Shown here: positions 1-5,762 of the stretch, in pieces
Layout: every line of letters starts with the position of its first letter
Numbering within the stretch: position 1 is the stretch's first letter
Assembly (NCBI GenBank): GCA_000403295.2
Contig: KE159610.1
Coordinates: 66,830-72,591, forward strand
Direction: 5' to 3'
Origin: Lachnospiraceae bacterium M18-1
GTDB lineage: Bacteria > Bacillota > Clostridia > Lachnospirales > Lachnospiraceae
DNA: 5,762 nt
Made by a program: the position numbers and the translations under genes
The notes under the pieces: generated by a model
The model's database searches: none
The model's input: the letters and a program-made list of their open reading frames with translations, nothing else
Told to the model about the DNA's origin: nothing

Positions 1-77
1 GTCATGAAATACCGTGGGATAAGTCTGCACCCTTTCAGGTCAGGGCAAATCTTGAACCCCTATACTCCGCCATTACA

Positions 78-118
78 GCAGAGCCATTCGCTTTTTATCC
101 CATTCCTTTACCCTCTGC
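78..118 (-). other. Stem-loop, probable domain III of the intron
   Basis: Minus-strand GCAGAG (118-113) is complementary to CTCTGC (83-78) and encloses a purine-rich interior about 29 bases long. It follows the putative domain II hairpin and precedes the region where domain IV should begin. The pairing is seen; the domain assignment is an inference from order and spacing. Confidence 0.45.
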
Positions 119-128
119 GTCATTTCTT

Positions 129-140
129 CCCCTTGCGGGG
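129..140 (-). other. GNRA-capped hairpin, probable domain II of the intron
   Basis: Minus-strand CCCC-GCAA-GGGG forms a 4-bp G/C stem closed by a GCAA (GNRA) tetraloop. It lies about 390-402 bases into the intron, after the domain I closing stem, where domain II is expected. The hairpin is seen directly; the domain number is inferred from order. Confidence 0.5.
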
Positions 141-181
141 TCGATACCTTAAATAAGGAACACATAGGGCTTACCAAGTTC

Positions 182-516
182 CGCATAATAAATAATTATG
201 AATGCCTTAGACGCCATCTTTGAGCCGGGAGGAATCACGTCCATTTGTTACGGCGTCGCGAAAGTCACCGCAACCACCTCCGCACCTTTTGGTGTAAGTG
301 TATCAGCCTTATTTCACTTATTCCCTGTAACGACTCTTACAATGGTTCACATTACATTCGTCATAGCACTCTTATCCTAACAGTACGCCCGACTTAGGCT
401 GTCAGGTTTCCCATATTGTCCCACAAGCTTCCCACCTGAACGTTACCATCCACGCAGATTGTGGTAGGATTACCCCAAATGGATAGGGTAGCTGACGACC
501 AGCAATTTATTATGCG
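182..516 (-). other. Domain I closing stem of the group II intron (505-516 paired with 182-193)
   Basis: The minus strand at 516-505 reads CGCATAATAAAT and at 193-182 reads ATTTATTATGCG. These are perfect reverse complements, 12 bp long and about 310 bases apart. They start 15 bases into the intron and end about 349 bases into it. A long-range helix starting just after the 5' end and enclosing 300-plus bases is what domain I of a group II intron has. The pairing is seen directly; the domain assignment is inferred. Confidence 0.8.
247..274 (-). other. EBS1 stem-loop of the group II intron
   Basis: On the minus strand GTTGCGG (274-268) pairs with CCGTAAC (253-247), a 7-bp stem with one G-U pair and a 14-base loop. 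The loop contains CTTTCG (264-259), which pairs with the last six exon bases CGAGAG (536-531) with a single G-U wobble. Its distance from the intron start, about 267-272 bases, and its place in a terminal loop of domain I are as expected for exon-binding site 1. Confidence 0.75.
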
Positions 517-530
517 ACTTCTTGTCGCAC

Positions 531-536
531 CTCTCG
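531..536 (-). other. IBS1, intron-binding site at the virB4 5' exon end
   Basis: The last six exon bases before the intron, CGAGAG on the minus strand, pair with the loop CTTTCG at 259-264. They encode the end of the DPERE motif of VirB4. Retrotransposition of these introns recognises IBS1, so this is also part of the presumed homing site. Confidence 0.7.
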
Positions 537-1961
537 CTCTGGGTCTATTACGATTACATCGGCGTTGGGGTCGGTCAGGATGATGTTCGTCATTTCTTCC
601 TTTGCCGTAAAGGATTTTCCCGCACCAGACACGCCGAGGATAAAGGAATTTCCATTCAGCAAATGGCGGCGGTTGGCGATAATCATGTTCTTGGAAATGA
701 CGTTCTGCCCGTAATACACGCCGTCCTTATGGTAGATTTCCTGCACACGGAAAGGGATAAATACGGCAAGGCTCTCCGTGGTGAGGGTACGCAGGGCATC
801 AATCTTCCTCACGCCGAACGGCAGGGCGGTGTTCAGCCCGTCCATCTGCTGGTACTTCAGCACGGCAAACTGGCATAAATGCTTCCTTGCCGTCGTCAAG
901 AGGGCTTCCGTGTCGTTGTCAAGCTGCTCTTTGGTGTCGGCGGTATGCACCATTGTAAGCACGGCAAACATCATCCTCTGGTCACGGGTCGTCAAATCAT
1001 CGAGAAACTCCTTGCTTTCCTTTCTCTGCTGCTCCAAATCATAGGGGATGACGGCGGAAAAGTTGTTGTTCTGGTTCTGCTTCCTCTGCCAGTTCGTGAT
1101 GTTGGTTTCCACACCGAGCAGGCGGTTCTCCACCTCCCGCACGGCTTCGTCTGTGGGAACAGGAACAACATCAACAGAGAGCATCATGTTACGGTTTAAT
1201 TCGCAAAGCTCCGCCACCATGCTGTCCTTGATATAGGCGGCGTACTCTCTGAGGAATATCACACGCCCATATCGGTTGCCCATCTTAAAATAATCTTTCT
1301 CAAACTCAAAGGAGTCAGGGCAGATATAGTCCTTGAAGTCGTGTCCTTTCCGCATGGTCTGCGCCATGTCAAAGGAGAACGCCGTTTCCTCGCCCGTGCG
1401 GTAAAAATCATGGAAGATACGCAGCTTGTCGTTAGCGTCCAGTTCCGTACACTTCGAGCCTAAACGGTTAAAATGCCCGATAAGGTCAGCACCGACACGG
1501 GCAAAATAATTCCTCGCTTCCTCGATGTTCTTCTTGCAGACGGAAACCGTCACATATTTATCCTGCACGGTGGAGTTTGCCCCCGTTGCTTTATCAAGCA
1601 GCATCTTGTTGTACTCTCTACGGTATTTATCCAAATCGTCCTCCGCCATCGGGATTAAGATTGTCTGCTCAAAATCCGCTTTATTAAGCCTGCGGTTGTT
1701 GATAGTGATTTTCGTGGTCGCCCCGCTGTCGAGGGCGTTAAGAAGCTCCGAGTATTCGAGGAACATCGCTTCCTTGTCCTCACGGCTCGCCACGGCATAA
1801 TTGATGTCCTCAAACTTGAATGTCTTTGCGTATTTGTTCCTGCCCACAAGGAAAATGCCGTCCTCCCACATGGTCTTTAACGGGATGACCGCCTGCACCG
1901 ACTTCGGCACGATGAATTTCTCCCTGTCCTGCTTGAACAGCGTTTTCAGCGTCTTAATCAT
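531..1961 (-). CDS. virB4: VirB4-like conjugal transfer ATPase (CD1110-type), 5' exon; interrupted by a group II intron
   Basis: VirB4/TrbE-type ATPases energise assembly and function of the type IV secretion channel at the inner face of the membrane. Exon 1 encodes 477 residues: an N-terminal VirB4 domain, then the start of the motor domain with a Walker A loop GVSGAGKS at about 443-450 and VIDPERE ending at 477. The family is usually near 800 residues, so the Walker B and C-terminal ATPase half must lie in exon 2, left of the window. Without splicing, the frame continues six codons into the intron (VRQEVA) and stops at TAA (510-512), giving a 483-residue product that cannot be a working ATPase. 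The intron sits between codons (phase 0). The ATG at 1961 follows AAGGAGGT (1967-1974) by five bases and overlaps the end of the PrgI gene by 8 bp, suggesting translational coupling. The gene symbol is at family level. Confidence 0.92.
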
Positions 1962-2439
1962 GGTCTACCTCCTTGCGCTTTCTTGATTCCTTATTTTTCT
2001 TTCTGGCTTTTTCAGCCTGTTTTCTCCGTTCCCGTGCCACCTTGCGCCTTGCCCTCCTGCATTTTTTCTTTTTCTTATCCTGCACGGCGGGCAAGCCTTT
2101 CTCATGTGCGTCCAGTGCCTGCTTCATCGCTTCGTAATATAAATTCTCTGGGACAAATAAAATCTTCTTCGGCATCAGAAACTGCGACTTTATCCACGCC
2201 CACACAAACTGCTCGGCGGTCATGCCGTTGTACCTTACAAATCCCATGACCGCAAAAGGGGAAGCCCCCAAGATGCACATCCAGCTCAATGTTTCCGTCC
2301 CGAACCTGCCACGGAGCAGGAAGAACAAGCCGACCGCCACGCCGCAGGCAAGCACGGAAAACAGGAACTGCCGCATAGACAGCCCGAAGAACATGGATTC
2401 CGTGTAGTTGCGGATTTCCTTATTTATCTTGACTTCCAT
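1954..2439 (-). CDS. PrgI-family conjugal transfer membrane protein with a long basic tail
   Basis: Small inner-membrane component of Gram-positive type IV secretion systems, encoded next to the VirB4 ATPase. Its 161 residues show a short cytoplasmic start (MEVKINKEIRNYTE), two membrane segments at about 24-42 and 51-68, and a conserved stretch around YNGMTAEQFVWAWIKSQFL (70-88), all typical of PrgI proteins in Tn1549/CTn elements. Residues from about 121 to 157 are almost all Lys, Arg, Ala and Glu. This tail may bind DNA, RNA or acidic lipids, or form a charged helix; that is inference. The start at 2439 is chosen because it has GGAGG and AGAGGTG just upstream and matches the family N-terminus. 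The longer frame, up to 2628, has no such support. It begins one base after the stop of the 78-residue gene (TGATATG) and overlaps the ATPase gene by 8 bp. Confidence 0.9.
   Translation of the reverse strand: MEVKINKEIRNYTESMFFGLSMRQFLFSVLACGVAVGLFFLLRGRFGTETLSWMCILGASPFAVMGFVRYNGMTAEQFVWAWIKSQFLMPKKILFVPENLYYEAMKQALDAHEKGLPAVQDKKKKKCRRARRKVARERRKQAEKARKKNKESRKRKEVDHD
1967..1974 (-). promoter_or_regulatory. Ribosome binding site of the virB4-like gene
   Basis: AAGGAGGT on the minus strand, five bases before the ATG at 1961. It lies inside the last codons of the upstream PrgI gene and fixes the start of the ATPase gene. Confidence 0.85.
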
Positions 2440-2440
2440 A

Positions 2441-2677
2441 TCAGCACCTCTCCTCCCCGACATCCCCCGTCGAAATAAAGAGGATGCTGCGTTTTGGGAT
2501 ATATGCAAATCCAGAAATGGCATCCCCAATTTCAAATATCTCGTTATCGTCAGCTTTTTCAAATTTTCCGACCAGCCCTTTTTCCGCAGGCAGGTCATAG
2601 GCTTCAGAAGCCCCGATGACTTCTCCATTTAACAAATGGATATCATAATTCTGGCAATACTTCGTTTCTTTTTTCAT
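2441..2677 (-). CDS. Small protein of unknown function (78 aa) within the transfer operon
   Basis: I do not recognise this protein. It has 78 residues, no signal peptide and no membrane segment. It is rich in Glu, Asp, Gly and Ile, with strands suggested by YDIHLLNGEVIGA (11-23) and GFAYIPKRSILFISTGDV (56-73), so a small beta-rich cytoplasmic fold is plausible. It is accepted as a gene because it starts with ATG at 2677 behind a GGAAAGGA-type ribosome binding site (2687-2694), fills the space between the VirB6-like and PrgI genes, and ends one base before the PrgI start. By hand count its G+C is near 43 percent, clearly lower than the neighbouring VirB6-like gene (about 60 percent in a sampled stretch). 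It may be an accessory gene added to the core operon. A regulatory or assembly role would be guesswork. Confidence 0.75.
   Translation of the reverse strand: MKKETKYCQNYDIHLLNGEVIGASEAYDLPAEKGLVGKFEKADDNEIFEIGDAISGFAYIPKRSILFISTGDVGEERC
2445..2456 (-). promoter_or_regulatory. Ribosome binding site deciding the PrgI start
   Basis: The minus strand reads GGAGGAGAGGTG, ending five bases before the ATG at 2439. It supports the 161-residue form over a 224-residue form that starts at 2628. The site lies in the last codons of the upstream small gene. Confidence 0.75.
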
Positions 2678-2703
2678 TTCAATTTTCCTTTCCTGTTGGA
2701 TAA

Positions 2704-3540
2704 TTACAAGCCCATCATTTCCCTTACCACACGGTCTGCCATCTTGACCGCACCGACAAGAACGAGCATATTAAATACCAATTCCCCGATATAGCCCCAC
2801 ACCATCGTGACCGCCGCCGCATCGGGGTTGACTGCGGGCGGGGACGCCGCAAACACCGAAAAGATGATGCAGGCAAGCACGATGATTGCCCCCTCTAAGC
2901 AAACGGCGGAGTAGCTTTTGATGAAGCTCTTGCCCACGCTCTGGCTCGGCTCTCCCGCAAACGAGGACAGCGGCACGGGGGCGATGGCGGTATAAAGGTA
3001 CAGCTTGAAAAACCTGCCGTACACCGACATTATCATAATGAACGACAATACCGTGATGAACAGCCCGCCTATCAGCGTGACCGCCCATAAGGGGATGCTC
3101 TCGAAAAAGCCGCAGTCCTCGACGGCTGTCACTATCTCCTGCGGGAGTACCGTCTTTTGCGCCGAGCCGAAGCCTGCGGCTTTCATAATGGCGGAAATCA
3201 CGCCCTGCACGATTTTGAACAGAGCCATCATCAGCTCCAATCCGTAAGTGACCGCACCTTTCGCAAGGGCGAAGCGGATGAACAGCTTCAAGGCGTGTTC
3301 GGGCTTCTTCACGCTTGCGAAGTCGCCGCAGGTACGCATCACGCCGACGACAAAGAACAGCACGAGCAGGGCAAGCCCTATCGCCTGCAACGCCCCGTGA
3401 ATGTCAACGATGACTTTCCATATCGCACCGCCCTTAAAGGTTTCTGGGGATTGGGTGATGAGCTGCCAAATCTCGGCTAACTTTTCATTCCATGTGTCAA
3501 GGGCGTTCTCCAAGTTCTGGACTACCCAGTTGTCTGACAT
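2704..3540 (-). CDS. VirB6/TrbL-like conjugal transfer membrane protein (CD1112-type)
   Basis: Polytopic inner-membrane protein that forms part of the DNA/protein translocation channel of the conjugation system. The 278 residues contain a soluble start (1-45) and hydrophobic segments at about 47-67, 95-117, 150-172, 212-231 and 245-265. A conserved-looking central stretch (YLYTAIAPVPLSSFAGEP, 181-198) is of the kind found in the TrbL/VirB6 family of these elements. The C-terminus is short and polar. The ATG at 3540 follows GGAGGTGG (3545-3552). The gene comes after a 105-base gap with a strong hairpin, and 26 bases separate its stop from the next gene. The assignment is based on membrane topology, sequence flavour and position between Maff2 and PrgI; the function is from family knowledge. 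Confidence 0.88.
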   Translation of the reverse strand: MSDNWVVQNLENALDTWNEKLAEIWQLITQSPETFKGGAIWKVIVDIHGALQAIGLALLVLFFVVGVMRTCGDFASVKKPEHALKLFIRFALAKGAVTYGLELMMALFKIVQGVISAIMKAAGFGSAQKTVLPQEIVTAVEDCGFFESIPLWAVTLIGGLFITVLSFIMIMSVYGRFFKLYLYTAIAPVPLSSFAGEPSQSVGKSFIKSYSAVCLEGAIIVLACIIFSVFAASPPAVNPDAAAVTMVWGYIGELVFNMLVLVGAVKMADRVVREMMGL

Positions 3541-3570
3541 TCGACCACCTCCGTTCTTAAAATTTGATAG

Positions 3571-3602
3571 CGGGGCAAGTTCCGCAAGGCGGATCTGCCC
3601 CG
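3571..3602 (-). promoter_or_regulatory. Strong imperfect hairpin between the Maff2 and VirB6-like genes
   Basis: Minus strand: CGGGGCA (3602-3596), TCCGC (3593-3589), loop CTT, GCGGA (3585-3581), TGCCCCG (3577-3571). This gives 12 G/C-rich base pairs broken by one small internal loop. No clean T-run follows (the next bases are CTATCAAATTTT), so it is not a typical intrinsic terminator. It more likely acts as a partial attenuator, an RNA processing site or a 3' stabiliser for the Maff2 message. The structure is seen; the role is inferred. Confidence 0.6.
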
Positions 3603-3617
3603 TTATCCTGTCTTGTG

Positions 3618-3640
3618 TCAGTCTGTTATTTCAGTCTGTT
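3618..3640 (+). repeat. Short direct repeat, two copies of TCAGTCTGTT
   Basis: The ten-base sequence TCAGTCTGTT occurs at 3618-3627 and again at 3631-3640, separated by ATT. It lies in the noncoding gap just after the Maff2 stop codon. No function is evident; it could be a slippage duplication. Confidence 0.6.
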
Positions 3641-3645
3641 TTGGA

Positions 3646-4011
3646 TTAGCCCGTGATGAGGGTCAAAATCTCTTTCGCAAAGGTAATCACAACGCCGCCC
3701 GCCAGTGTGAGGAAGCCGTTCGCCCTCTGGGACGGGTCGTGGGATTTCAGCGACAATCCGACCTGCACGATGCCGAAACCGAGCATAATCATGCCGACCG
3801 CCCGTATCAGACCGAAGATGAAGTTGGAGAGGTTGTTGACAACGGCAATCGGGTCATTGGCGGCAAAGGCGGTCATGGACGTCCCAAGCATCAGAGCCGC
3901 AGCCAGTACCGCCACGCAGTAGAAGCGGAAACCTCTTTTTACCTTGCCTGCCATTGGCAGTTTCTGGGTTGCTTTGTTCTGGTTGTTCCCGTTTTTCTGA
4001 AAAAGTTTCAT
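3646..4011 (-). CDS. Maff2-family mobile element protein, small secreted/membrane subunit (VirB2-like candidate)
   Basis: Maff2 proteins are short membrane proteins found in Clostridia conjugative elements beside VirD4 and VirB6. The 121 residues show a basic N-terminus (1-28), a hydrophobic core and an apparent signal peptidase site after AFA (48-50). The mature part, of about 71 residues, has two hydrophobic segments at about 62-88 and 98-119 joined by a polar loop (LKSHDPSQRANG). A signal peptide followed by two membrane helices is the layout of VirB2/TrbC pilins, so a pilin-like or channel-lining role is likely but inferred. The ATG at 4011 lies eight bases downstream of a near-perfect AAGGAGG, which overlaps the virD4 stop codon; 14 bases separate the genes. 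The hairpin downstream may let it be made in larger amounts than the genes that follow. Confidence 0.88.
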   Translation of the reverse strand: MKLFQKNGNNQNKATQKLPMAGKVKRGFRFYCVAVLAAALMLGTSMTAFAANDPIAVVNNLSNFIFGLIRAVGMIMLGFGIVQVGLSLKSHDPSQRANGFLTLAGGVVITFAKEILTLITG

Positions 4012-4018
4012 AGGGTAA

Positions 4019-4027
4019 ATCCTCCTT
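4019..4027 (-). promoter_or_regulatory. Ribosome binding site of the Maff2 gene, overlapping the virD4 stop
   Basis: Minus-strand AAGGAGGAT ends eight bases before the ATG at 4011. Its first two bases are the last two of the TAA stop codon of the coupling protein gene (4026-4028), consistent with reinitiation or coupling. Confidence 0.8.
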
Positions 4028-5762
4028 ATAAATTGAATATTTCTTCCAAGTCCTCGTCGGACAGAAGCTCATAGGAAGTGCTGACAGGGTTGAGCGCAAC
4101 AGCGTCTTTTGGAATATCCCCGCCAAACACAAGGGTTGCGACCGCCTGCGTCGGCTCGCCGTGGATATACGGCGGCTTTCCCCCGTCGGCGGTCAGTTTC
4201 ACGTTCGGGTGTTTCAAGATGTCGTACTTCAAATCCATGACGGGGCGTTCCCCACGCACAAAAAGAAGTGCGTAGCGGTTGTCCAGCATACGCACCTCGT
4301 CTGGGGTTAAAAGCTCACGCCCCGAAATCTGGTAGTTGGTGGAATAGTTGCCGCTCCGCCCAGAGCTTTTCCCGTAGGTGTTTGTGTCGATGGTCGCCTT
4401 TCCTAAAAGCTCCGACACAAACTTATGGGTACTCTGCTCGTTGCCGCCGAGATAGAGGAACTCATCAGCGTTCCCGACGATGCTTTCCCACTGTTTCTCG
4501 AATAACGCTTTAAGCTGTGCCAGATTTTGCAGGATAATCGAAACGGACACGCCCCTTGACCTCATAACTGACAGTATCTTGTCAAAGTCATCTGGCAAAC
4601 TGACGTTCGCAAATTCATCCATAATGAACTGGCAGTGGACGGGCAGGCTCCCGCCGTACTTGTGGTCGGCGAGATAGAATAACTGTTGGAATAGCTGCGT
4701 GTATAAAAGTGACACTAAAAAATTAAAACTGGTGTCGTTGTCTGGTATCAGTGCGAACAGTGCGACTTTCTTCTCGCCCAAAGACGGCAAATCCAATTCG
4801 TCCGTGGCGGTCAAAGATGCAAGGCTTTCCAGATTGAACTTCTCAAGCCTTGCGGCAAGGGTTATCTGGATGCTCTTAAGGGTCTTTGCTGAACCAGAAT
4901 GGTAATCTCTGTAATACTTTAATGCGATATGCTCTGGGTTCACCATCTCCAGACGGTCAAACAGCTCATCAAGCGGGCTTACATAGCCGTCGTCATCCTC
5001 CCGTACCTCGCCCGCCCTTAAAAGCTCCATCACCATCGGGAAATTCTGCTCGTCTGGCGGGGCTTCGTATTTCAGATAGAACACGAGGGATAAGAGCAGC
5101 ATACTCGCCGCCGTATCCCAGAACGGGTCTTGCGATTGTGAGCCTTTCGGCGTGGTCGCCTTAAACAAATTTGTTACCAACCTCTGCACGTCGTTGTCGT
5201 TTCTTAAATAGACAAATGGGTTGTAGCAGTGGCTCTTGTGCATATTGATTAAATCAAGCACCCGCACTTCATAGCCTTTCTTTTCCAGAAGCCCGCCCGT
5301 GTCACGGACAATCTCGCCCTTTGGGTCTAAGATTACCATTGAAGTGTTGCATTGCATCACGTTCGGTTTGCAAAAAAACCTTGTCTTTCCTGCACCAGAG
5401 CCGCCCACCACGAGAATATTCAGATTCCTCCTGTGCTTCTTCCCGTCAAGCCCGATGCGGACGCTCTGGGTCAGCAGCTTATTTTCTGATGCGTTCTTGT
5501 CACGGTACTTTTTATTGAGCGTACCTGCGTTGCCCCATTTTGCAGAGCCGTGTTCCTCCCCCTTGCGGTAGTTCCTGCGTGTGGAAAAATAAACGCCGAT
5601 TCCCATGCCGTAGGCAAGCAGAAAAATAAGGACAGTTTTCATGCTGTCCTTACACACCGTTATGGAAAACGGATTCTCGATTGCTGCGGATAAATTACTG
5701 ATTATCTCCACGATGCCGCCGCTGACATAAGGGGCTGTCAGCAGGGCAAGCCACACGACAGG
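4026..5762 (-). CDS. virD4: VirD4-like type IV coupling protein (CD1115-type), N-terminus beyond the window
   Basis: Membrane-anchored ATPase that links the relaxase-DNA complex to the secretion channel and pumps the DNA strand. Positions are counted from the GTG at 5756. They show a C-terminal part of the membrane anchor (hydrophobic stretches near 1-20 and 41-58), HGSAKWG (69-75) typical of Gram-positive coupling proteins, Walker A GGSGAGKT (118-125), the ILDPKGE motif (142-148), Walker B FIMDEFAN (377-384), then LSVMRSRGVSVSIILQNLAQL (395-415, conserved in the TraG/VirD4 family) and an acidic C-terminus. The 576 residues seen are close to the usual 600, so about 20-30 residues are probably missing. 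The frame is open to the right edge (5762), with no ribosome binding site visible before 5756, so that GTG is probably an internal valine. It is the first of the visible genes in the operon. The gene symbol is at family level. Confidence 0.95.
   Translation of the reverse strand, partial: PVVWLALLTAPYVSGGIVEIISNLSAAIENPFSITVCKDSMKTVLIFLLAYGMGIGVYFSTRRNYRKGEEHGSAKWGNAGTLNKKYRDKNASENKLLTQSVRIGLDGKKHRRNLNILVVGGSGAGKTRFFCKPNVMQCNTSMVILDPKGEIVRDTGGLLEKKGYEVRVLDLINMHKSHCYNPFVYLRNDNDVQRLVTNLFKATTPKGSQSQDPFWDTAASMLLLSLVFYLKYEAPPDEQNFPMVMELLRAGEVREDDDGYVSPLDELFDRLEMVNPEHIALKYYRDYHSGSAKTLKSIQITLAARLEKFNLESLASLTATDELDLPSLGEKKVALFALIPDNDTSFNFLVSLLYTQLFQQLFYLADHKYGGSLPVHCQFIMDEFANVSLPDDFDKILSVMRSRGVSVSIILQNLAQLKALFEKQWESIVGNADEFLYLGGNEQSTHKFVSELLGKATIDTNTYGKSSGRSGNYSTNYQISGRELLTPDEVRMLDNRYALLFVRGERPVMDLKYDILKHPNVKLTADGGKPPYIHGEPTQAVATLVFGGDIPKDAVALNPVSTSYELLSDEDLEEIFNL

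Larger units (their letters stand above)
1..530 (-). mobile_element. Group II intron, 5' part (domains I-III), inserted in the virB4-like gene; partial
   Basis: Self-splicing retroelement in the same orientation as the gene it interrupts. Its first base is 530: the minus strand there reads GTGCGACAAG, matching the GUGYG 5' consensus of group II introns. VirB4 homology stops exactly at this point. Two complementary 12-base segments (505-516 and 182-193) form a long-range stem that fits the closing helix of domain I. A stem-loop at 247-274 carries a six-base element complementary to the exon end (EBS1). Left of domain I are hairpins that fit domains II and III (129-140 with a GCAA tetraloop; 78-118). 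Roughly 530 bases before domain IV is usual for bacterial introns with an encoded protein. The maturase/reverse transcriptase gene, domains V-VI and the 3' splice site would be left of the window and are not seen. No open frame inside 1-530 looks like a protein. The subclass cannot be assigned with confidence. Confidence 0.9.

Noticed and set aside
3..5. Minus-strand ATG at the left edge as the start of the intron-encoded protein
   Set aside because: No ribosome binding site precedes it and only one further codon fragment is visible, so it cannot be judged.
198..380. Plus-strand 60-residue open frame in the left region
   Set aside because: It lies antisense to the group II intron ribozyme domain, which explains the sequence. 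It has no good ribosome binding site and no recognisable protein features.
474..479. TTTGGG as EBS2, pairing with CCCAGA in the exon
   Set aside because: The bases pair (one G-U), but the site is only about 52-57 bases into the intron, much earlier than EBS2 is normally found. No better EBS2 was identified.
522..1236. Several plus-strand open frames opposite the VirB4 exon
   Set aside because: They are antisense shadows of a well-supported ATPase gene with clear motifs.
510..1961. VirB4 as a simple truncated pseudogene
   Set aside because: The break coincides exactly with a group II intron 5' end backed by matching base pairings, so an intact gene with a spliced intron is the better reading. 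Exon 2 is needed for proof.
2440..2628. N-terminal extension of the PrgI frame to an ATG at 2628
   Set aside because: The extra 63 residues overlap the 78-residue gene in another frame and do not resemble PrgI. A strong ribosome binding site marks the ATG at 2439.
3613..4074. Plus-strand 153-residue open frame opposite Maff2
   Set aside because: It is a shadow of the Maff2 coding frame and its flanks. The composition (many His, Arg and Gln residues) is that of an antisense translation, and no ribosome binding site is seen.
5754..5756. GTG as the start codon of the VirD4-like gene
   Set aside because: The frame is open upstream to the window edge, the protein would begin inside a membrane segment, and no ribosome binding site can be seen in the six bases available.
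1..5762. CRISPR arrays, tRNA or rRNA genes, transposon ends
   Set aside because: No regularly spaced repeats, cloverleaf or ribosomal sequence, and no terminal inverted repeats were found on reading both strands.

Overview
The window is a fragment of an integrative and conjugative element (ICE/conjugative transposon) of the Tn1549/Clostridioides difficile CTn type, from a Gram-positive host, most likely a gut Clostridia-class Bacillota. This rests on the gene set and order: VirD4-like coupling protein, Maff2, VirB6/TrbL-like membrane protein, PrgI, VirB4-like ATPase. That order is typical of the type IV secretion (conjugation) module of these elements. Strong AAGGAGG-type ribosome binding sites and moderate G+C also fit. 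No chromosomal housekeeping gene is present, so the host species cannot be named.

Every supported gene lies on the minus strand and is read from right to left as one tightly packed operon. From the right edge: a VirD4-like coupling ATPase (4026 to the window edge, N-terminus missing); a Maff2 small membrane protein with a signal peptide (3646-4011), possibly the pilin-like subunit; a 105-base gap with a strong hairpin (3571-3602); a polytopic VirB6/TrbL-like channel protein (2704-3540); a 78-residue protein of unknown function, more A+T-rich than its neighbours (2441-2677); a PrgI-family membrane protein with an unusually basic tail (1954-2439); and a VirB4-like ATPase whose first 477 codons are present (531-1961).

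The left 530 bases are not protein coding. The VirB4 frame stops being VirB4-like exactly at a GTGCGAC sequence, the canonical 5' end of a bacterial group II intron, just after the conserved DPERE motif and about 30 residues past the Walker A loop. Three independent structural signs support an intron in the sense orientation: the 5' consensus, a 12-bp perfect long-range stem that closes domain I, and an EBS1 loop complementary to the last six bases of the exon. The 3' half of the intron (probably with a reverse transcriptase/maturase gene in domain IV), the 3' splice site and VirB4 exon 2 lie beyond the left edge.

As inferred from family knowledge, the products assemble a conjugation machine in the donor membrane. 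VirD4 brings the relaxase-DNA complex, VirB4 energises the channel, VirB6 and PrgI form inner-membrane parts, and Maff2 is a candidate pilin-like subunit. The most notable feature is that an essential transfer ATPase appears to depend on RNA splicing.
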